Shown: positions 59,787 through 64,000 of the stretch, one piece after another | How positions within the stretch are numbered: position 1 is the stretch's first letter | Layout: each line of letters starts with the position of its first letter | Source of the DNA: Sphingomonas bacterium | Lineage (GTDB): Bacteria; Pseudomonadota; Alphaproteobacteria; Sphingomonadales; Sphingomonadaceae | Length of the DNA stretch: 64,000 nt | Direction of reading: 5' to 3' | Assembly: GCA_030149245.1 (NCBI GenBank) | Contig: JASBRX010000011.1 | Coordinates: 124,001-188,000 of the forward strand | The notes under the pieces: generated by a model | What the model was told of the DNA's origin: nothing | The model's input: only the letters and a program-made list of their open reading frames with translations | Databases searched by the model: none | Position numbers and translations under genes: made by a program

Positions 59787-60149
59787 ATGTCCCCCACCAC
59801 CGCATACCGCAGCGGCCTCGCGCTTGTCGGCCTCACCGCATTCCTGATCGTCTGGACCACCATCGTCCGCGACGACGGCAGCGGGGCCGGCAATTTCATG
59901 ATCATCCTCGCCGCAGTTGTTGGCGGCTATGCCGTCCAGTTCGACGCCGCCGGCCTCGCCCGCACGATGGCCGGTGTCGCGACGATGCAGCTGATCCTCG
60001 GCCTGCTCACCGCCACCGCCCCGATCACCGCGACGCTCGACGGTGGCGCGCCCAAGGCCTTCGCCTTCCACGCAGTGTTCATGCTGCTCTGGTTGGCAAG
60101 TGCAGCACTGTACCGTAAGGCAGCGCGCGGGACGGCGAGCGCACACTAA
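59787..60149 (+). CDS. Hypothetical integral membrane protein
   Basis: MSPTTAYRSGLALVGLTAFLIVWTTIVRDD... four predicted TM segments. Confidence 0.72.
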   Translation: MSPTTAYRSGLALVGLTAFLIVWTTIVRDDGSGAGNFMIILAAVVGGYAVQFDAAGLARTMAGVATMQLILGLLTATAPITATLDGGAPKAFAFHAVFMLLWLASAALYRKAARGTASAH

Positions 60150-60153
60150 CTCC

Positions 60154-60318
60154 CATCGTCACCCCGGCCCCCGTGCCGGGGTCCACCCCGCCACAAGCGC
60201 GGCGCCCTCGACTCAACGCGGCACACTTTCCACCCGCGTCACCCCGGGCTTGACCCGGGGCCCAGCTTCTTCGACCGGCCAAGGCAGCGGGACCCCGGCT
60301 CAAGGCCGGGGCGACGAT
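60154..60318. repeat. Compound GTCACCCCGG-type intergenic palindrome array
   Basis: CATCGTCACCCCGGCCCCCGTGCCGGGGTCC ... CGTCACCCCGGGCTTGACCCGGGGCC ... GGACCCCGGCTCAAGGCCGGGGCGACGATA. Confidence 0.8.
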
Positions 60319-60637
60319 AGCGAACCCTGCAATTCCGCTTTCCTACAAACCCCCGAAAAGCGCATAAACTGGTCGATGCGCATCCCGCCCGAAATCATCC
60401 GTCTGACACATGAAGCGCCGCCGTCGCACACCCGTCGCCCCGGTGTCGCGTCGCGGTCGCGCCGGTCGCACCGGTGTCGCCTTCCCGTCGCGCGAAAGTC
60501 GCGCCGCTGGTGTCAGCCCGTCGCCCAGCTGTCGCGTCGCCGTCGCCTGCCCGGCGCGAACCCGTCCCCTCGCGGTCGCTTCACCCCGAAACACGCCTAT
60601 TCTTGTCCGCTTCGTCCGACGCCTGTCAGGCCCGACC

Positions 60638-61453
60638 TCAAATCACCCCGAACGGCACCACCCGGTTGAGCGCGATATGCCCGATGCCCGATCGTCCCAG
60701 ATACGGCACCCCCATCTCGCGGCACCAGCGGATGATGACCTGCTCCAGCGACTCTCCGAACGGCACGTCGTTATCGACCATGTCGGTCACCGCGCCCAGC
60801 CGCACCCCGGCGATGCCCTGCAGCTGCGTGGCATGCGCCATCTGGAACAGCATCCGGTCGATCCGGTACATCGGTTCGCCGACCTCCTCGATATGCAGGA
60901 CATGGTCGGTCAGGTCGGGCAGCCACGGTGTGCCGATCATCGCCGCCAGGATCGACAGGTTGAACGCCGCCGCCGGGCGCCCGTCCAATGTCGGCTCCAG
61001 CCCGTCGCGCTTGCCGTCGATCAGCCAGCTCAGCACCCACCCCGCGTCAGTGCCCTTGTCGTTGACCCCCATGGCGCTCGCCATCGACCCATGCGCCTGA
61101 CGCCCGATCCGCCGCGCATAAAGCGCACCCAGCATGAACCCCATGTCGGAATAGCCGATATAGGTCTTGGTCTTCGCCGCCGCCCCCAGCTGCGGCATCG
61201 CAACGTCGAGGATGCGGTTGGAGCCATAGCCGCCGCGCGCGAACCAGATCGCGTCGAACGCGGCGTCATTGGCGAACTCCAGAAACGCCGCCGCGCGAAC
61301 CTCGTCGGGACCTGCGAAATGCCCCTCGGTCAGAAAGCATTGCGGATGGAACACGATCTCGTCCTTGGGCCAGTAGAGCGCCATGAACGCCTGCATCCGC
61401 GCCGCCGATTCCGCGCTGACTGTCCGTGCCGGTGCGACGACGCCGATCCGCAT
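60638..61453 (-). CDS. LD-carboxypeptidase (S66 family)
   Basis: MRIGVVAPARTVSAESAARMQAF, AIWFARGGYGSNRILD, IGYSDMGFMLGALYARR. Confidence 0.9.
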   Translation of the reverse strand: MRIGVVAPARTVSAESAARMQAFMALYWPKDEIVFHPQCFLTEGHFAGPDEVRAAAFLEFANDAAFDAIWFARGGYGSNRILDVAMPQLGAAAKTKTYIGYSDMGFMLGALYARRIGRQAHGSMASAMGVNDKGTDAGWVLSWLIDGKRDGLEPTLDGRPAAAFNLSILAAMIGTPWLPDLTDHVLHIEEVGEPMYRIDRMLFQMAHATQLQGIAGVRLGAVTDMVDNDVPFGESLEQVIIRWCREMGVPYLGRSGIGHIALNRVVPFGVI

Positions 61454-61470
61454 AATGACCCTTCACTATC

Positions 61471-61560
61471 CCCGCTCGTGCTGAGCTTGTCGAAGCACCG
61501 CTCTTTCTGCTCGACCCGCCGAGGAAGAACGGCCCTTCGACAAGCTCAGGGCGAACGGAC
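61471..61560. repeat. Intergenic palindrome, CTGAGCTTGTCGAAGC family
   Basis: CTCGTGCTGAGCTTGTCGAAGCACCG ... GGCCCTTCGACAAGCTCAGGGCGAACGG. Confidence 0.85.
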
Positions 61561-61605
61561 GTGGGAGATGCTTGCCCCCCGTCTCCGAACCCGCGATAGC
61601 CCGGC

Positions 61606-63003
61606 ATGATGCACAACGGCAAACCCCATTTCTTCGTCGGGATCGGCGGCAGCGGCATGATGCCGCTCGCGATGATCCTCGCTGGCCAGGGCGCTACGGT
61701 CGCCGGCTCGGACCGCAGCCTCGATACCGGGCGCCTTCCCGCCAAGTTCGACGCGCTGCGCTCGCTCGGCATCGACCTGTTCCCCCAGGACGGCAGCGGC
61801 ATCACCTCGCCCGACCAGGTCGTGATCGCCTCCGCCGCAGTAGAGGACACCGTCCTCGACATGGTTCAGGCCGCCAAACTCGGCTGCCCCCGCATGACCC
61901 GCGCCGAATTGAACGCCAAATTGTTCAACGCCGCCCCGCTGTCGATCGGCGTCGCCGGGACCAGCGGCAAGTCGACCGTCACCGGCATGATCGCCTGGAT
62001 TCTGCACAGCCTCGACCGCGACCCGACGGTGATGAACGGCGCGGTGATGAAGAATTTCGTCCGCCCCGAAGCGCCTTTTGCCAGCGCATTGGTCGGCGGC
62101 GGCGACCTCTATGTCAGCGAAGTGGACGAAAGCGACGGATCGATCGCGCTCTACACGCCGCATGTCGCAGTGCTCAACAATGTCAGCCTCGACCATAAGA
62201 GCCTTGAAGAGCTGCGCACCCTGTTCGGCGACTTCGCCGGAAAGGCGCGCACGACCATCGTCAATATCGGCGACCCCGAAAGCGCCGCGCTGGCAGAAGC
62301 CCTCGACCCGACCCGCACCCGGACCTTCGCGGTCGATTCCGACGCCGACCTCTCCGCCCGCAACCTGTCGCCCGAACCCTTCGCGATCCGCTTCGACCTA
62401 GCGATGGACGGCACCACCCGTCCCATCCGCCTGTCGGTCCCCGGCGCGCATAATGTCGCCAACGCCCTCGCCGCGATCGGCGCATGCATCGCTGCGGGAC
62501 TCGACGCCGACGCAGTGTGCGATGCAATCCAGGGCTTCACCGGCCTGCGCCGCCGCTTCGAACTGGTCGGCGAAGCGACCGGCGTCGCGGTGATCGACGA
62601 TTTCGGCCACAACCCCGACAAGATCGGCGCGACGCTCGACACGCTCCACGCCTTCCCCGGCCGCATCCTCGCGCTGTTCCAGCCGCACGGCTATGGCCCG
62701 CTCAAGGTGATGCGCCACGAACTCGTCGCGATGTTCGCCGAAAAGCTCAGCTCCGAAGACCAGCTGATCCTCCCCGACCCGGTCTATCAGGGCGGTACCG
62801 TCGCGCGCGAGGTGACCAGCGCCGACATCATCGCCGACATCGCCGCCACCGGTCGCGACGCCCGCCACATCCCCGACCGCGCCGCCGCCGCCGCCCACCT
62901 CGCCGCCATCGCCCAGCCCGGCGACCGCATCGTGATCATGGGCGCGCGCGACGACACGCTCAGCCAGCTCGCGCAAAGCATCCTCGACGATTTGGAAAGG
63001 TAG
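61606..63003 (+). CDS. Mur ligase family protein, Mpl/MurC-like
   Basis: HFFVGIGGSGMMPLAMILAGQGATVAGSDRS, GVAGTSGKSTVTGMIAWIL, VSEVDESDGSIALYTPHVAVLNNVSLDHKS, VIDDFGHNPDKIGATL. Confidence 0.88.
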   Translation: MMHNGKPHFFVGIGGSGMMPLAMILAGQGATVAGSDRSLDTGRLPAKFDALRSLGIDLFPQDGSGITSPDQVVIASAAVEDTVLDMVQAAKLGCPRMTRAELNAKLFNAAPLSIGVAGTSGKSTVTGMIAWILHSLDRDPTVMNGAVMKNFVRPEAPFASALVGGGDLYVSEVDESDGSIALYTPHVAVLNNVSLDHKSLEELRTLFGDFAGKARTTIVNIGDPESAALAEALDPTRTRTFAVDSDADLSARNLSPEPFAIRFDLAMDGTTRPIRLSVPGAHNVANALAAIGACIAAGLDADAVCDAIQGFTGLRRRFELVGEATGVAVIDDFGHNPDKIGATLDTLHAFPGRILALFQPHGYGPLKVMRHELVAMFAEKLSSEDQLILPDPVYQGGTVAREVTSADIIADIAATGRDARHIPDRAAAAAHLAAIAQPGDRIVIMGARDDTLSQLAQSILDDLER

Positions 63004-63086
63004 GTAATCTTTTTGTAAAGCTAGATTGACACGTTGCAGCGAATCGGCGTAAAGCTCACTTGTCATTTGAACAAGGGAGCTTTCCA

Positions 63087-63497
63087 ATGCCGACCACCGC
63101 TGCAAAGCGCTACACCCACCGGTTCACGATCGTGATGACGATCTATTGCCTGATGATCGGCGCCAATGTCGCGATCAGCCGGATTCTCGAACCGGGCGCC
63201 GTGGTGCTGGCGACGATGGCGGTGCTGACCGCCCTGCCGATCATCGCGATGCTCGGGGTGCTGGGCATCTATCTGAAGGAGGAGACCGACGAGTTCGTCC
63301 GCGACCGCATTGTCGTCTCGATGCTGATCGGACTTGGCTTCCTCCTCTCGCTCACCTCGATCCTGGGCTTTCTCCAGTTCGAGGATCTGGTCGGCGACCT
63401 GCCCGTATTCCTCGCCTTCCCGATCTGGTGCGGAGCCTGGGGCGTGACACAGGGCATCCTCAGCTGGCGCGACAAGCGCGCGGACGGTGCGGCATGA
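63087..63497 (+). CDS. Small integral membrane protein upstream of HTH regulator
   Basis: Four hydrophobic segments; ATGA overlap with next ORF. Confidence 0.78.
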   Translation: MPTTAAKRYTHRFTIVMTIYCLMIGANVAISRILEPGAVVLATMAVLTALPIIAMLGVLGIYLKEETDEFVRDRIVVSMLIGLGFLLSLTSILGFLQFEDLVGDLPVFLAFPIWCGAWGVTQGILSWRDKRADGAA

Positions 63498-63697
63498 AAA
63501 ACCGTCTCCGCGTCCTCCGTGCCGAGCGGGAGTGGAGCCAGCAGGACCTGGCCGAACGGCTCGAAGTCTCGCGGCAGAGCGTCAATGCGATCGAAACCGG
63601 CCGCTACGACCCCTCGCTGCCCCTCGCCTTCAAGATCGCCGACCTGTTCGGCCTGACGATCGAAGACATCTTCACCAATCCCTCGAAGGAGGCCTGA
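63494..63697 (+). CDS. Helix-turn-helix (XRE/YozG-like) transcriptional regulator
   Basis: MKNRLRVLRAEREWSQQDLAERLEVSRQSVNAIETGRYDPSLPLAFKIADLFGLTIEDIF. Confidence 0.93.
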   Translation: MKNRLRVLRAEREWSQQDLAERLEVSRQSVNAIETGRYDPSLPLAFKIADLFGLTIEDIFTNPSKEA

Positions 63698-63699
63698 CC

Positions 63700-64000
63700 A
63701 TGCTCCGCCTGATCGCCCTGGCCGCGTTGGCCACCGCCTTCCTTGCCCCGCCCCAGCACTGCCACGCCCAGACGCCCCAAATTGCCGCAGAACAGCGGAT
63801 GCAGCACATCTCGATCGTCGCCCTCGGTGAAGCGAAGAAGGGCCGCGAGCCGGTCTATCTGATCCCCGGCCTGTCCAGCCCGCGACAGGTCTGGGACGGC
63901 ATCGCCCCGGATCTGGCAAAGGACCGACAGGTGCTGCTGGTTCAGGTCAACGGCTTTGGTGGCGACGGCATCGGCCAGAACGGCAAGTCCGGCATGACCG
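63700..64000 (+). CDS. Alpha/beta hydrolase, 3' truncated by window edge
   Basis: ATG 63700 opens MLRLIALAALATAFLAPPQHCHAQT...EPVYLIPGLSSPRQVWDGIAPDLAKDRQVLLVQVNGFGG, open to window end. Confidence 0.8.
   Translation, partial: MLRLIALAALATAFLAPPQHCHAQTPQIAAEQRMQHISIVALGEAKKGREPVYLIPGLSSPRQVWDGIAPDLAKDRQVLLVQVNGFGGDGIGQNGKSGMT

Noticed and set aside
60410-61609. 399-aa plus-strand ORF
   Set aside because: Starts in the GTCGC-rich segment and continues antisense through the LD-carboxypeptidase gene; no domain signature.

Overview
64 kb of high-GC chromosome that looks like a sphingomonad-type alphaproteobacterium (inferred from gene content, GC bias and intergenic repeat families). No rRNA operon or CRISPR array was seen. 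Positions 1-10.1 kb hold a carbohydrate/uronate utilization locus: ManD-like dehydratase, GH3, FadR-type GntR and LysR regulators, sulfatase, TonB-dependent receptor, and a malectin-domain remnant. Positions 10.1-16.1 kb are an accessory island. It has a degraded P4-type integrase, then two convergent overlapping gene pairs (ATP-grasp / 549-aa orphan; methyltransferase / GNAT with C-terminal TM hairpin), then an intact tyrosine recombinase. Each pair is bracketed at its two start codons by inverted copies of a 16-bp site, GATAACT-nnGn-ATTAT. The central bases are identical within a pair and differ between pairs. This fits either a two-cassette recombinase-linked invertible system or a shared promoter/operator, and it is the main finding. 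Positions 16.3-25.8 kb encode a PKD+M23 lipoprotein and a 2435-aa RTX-repeat protein. From 26.1 kb to the end is mostly core genome: tRNA-Ala(CGC), greA/B-like, xerC, gloA/gloB, gshB, yraN, rsmI, hemW, rdgB, rph, hrcA, grpE, glnD, infC, thrS, ldcA-like and mpl-like genes. These are separated by several families of sphingomonad-type intergenic palindromic repeats.
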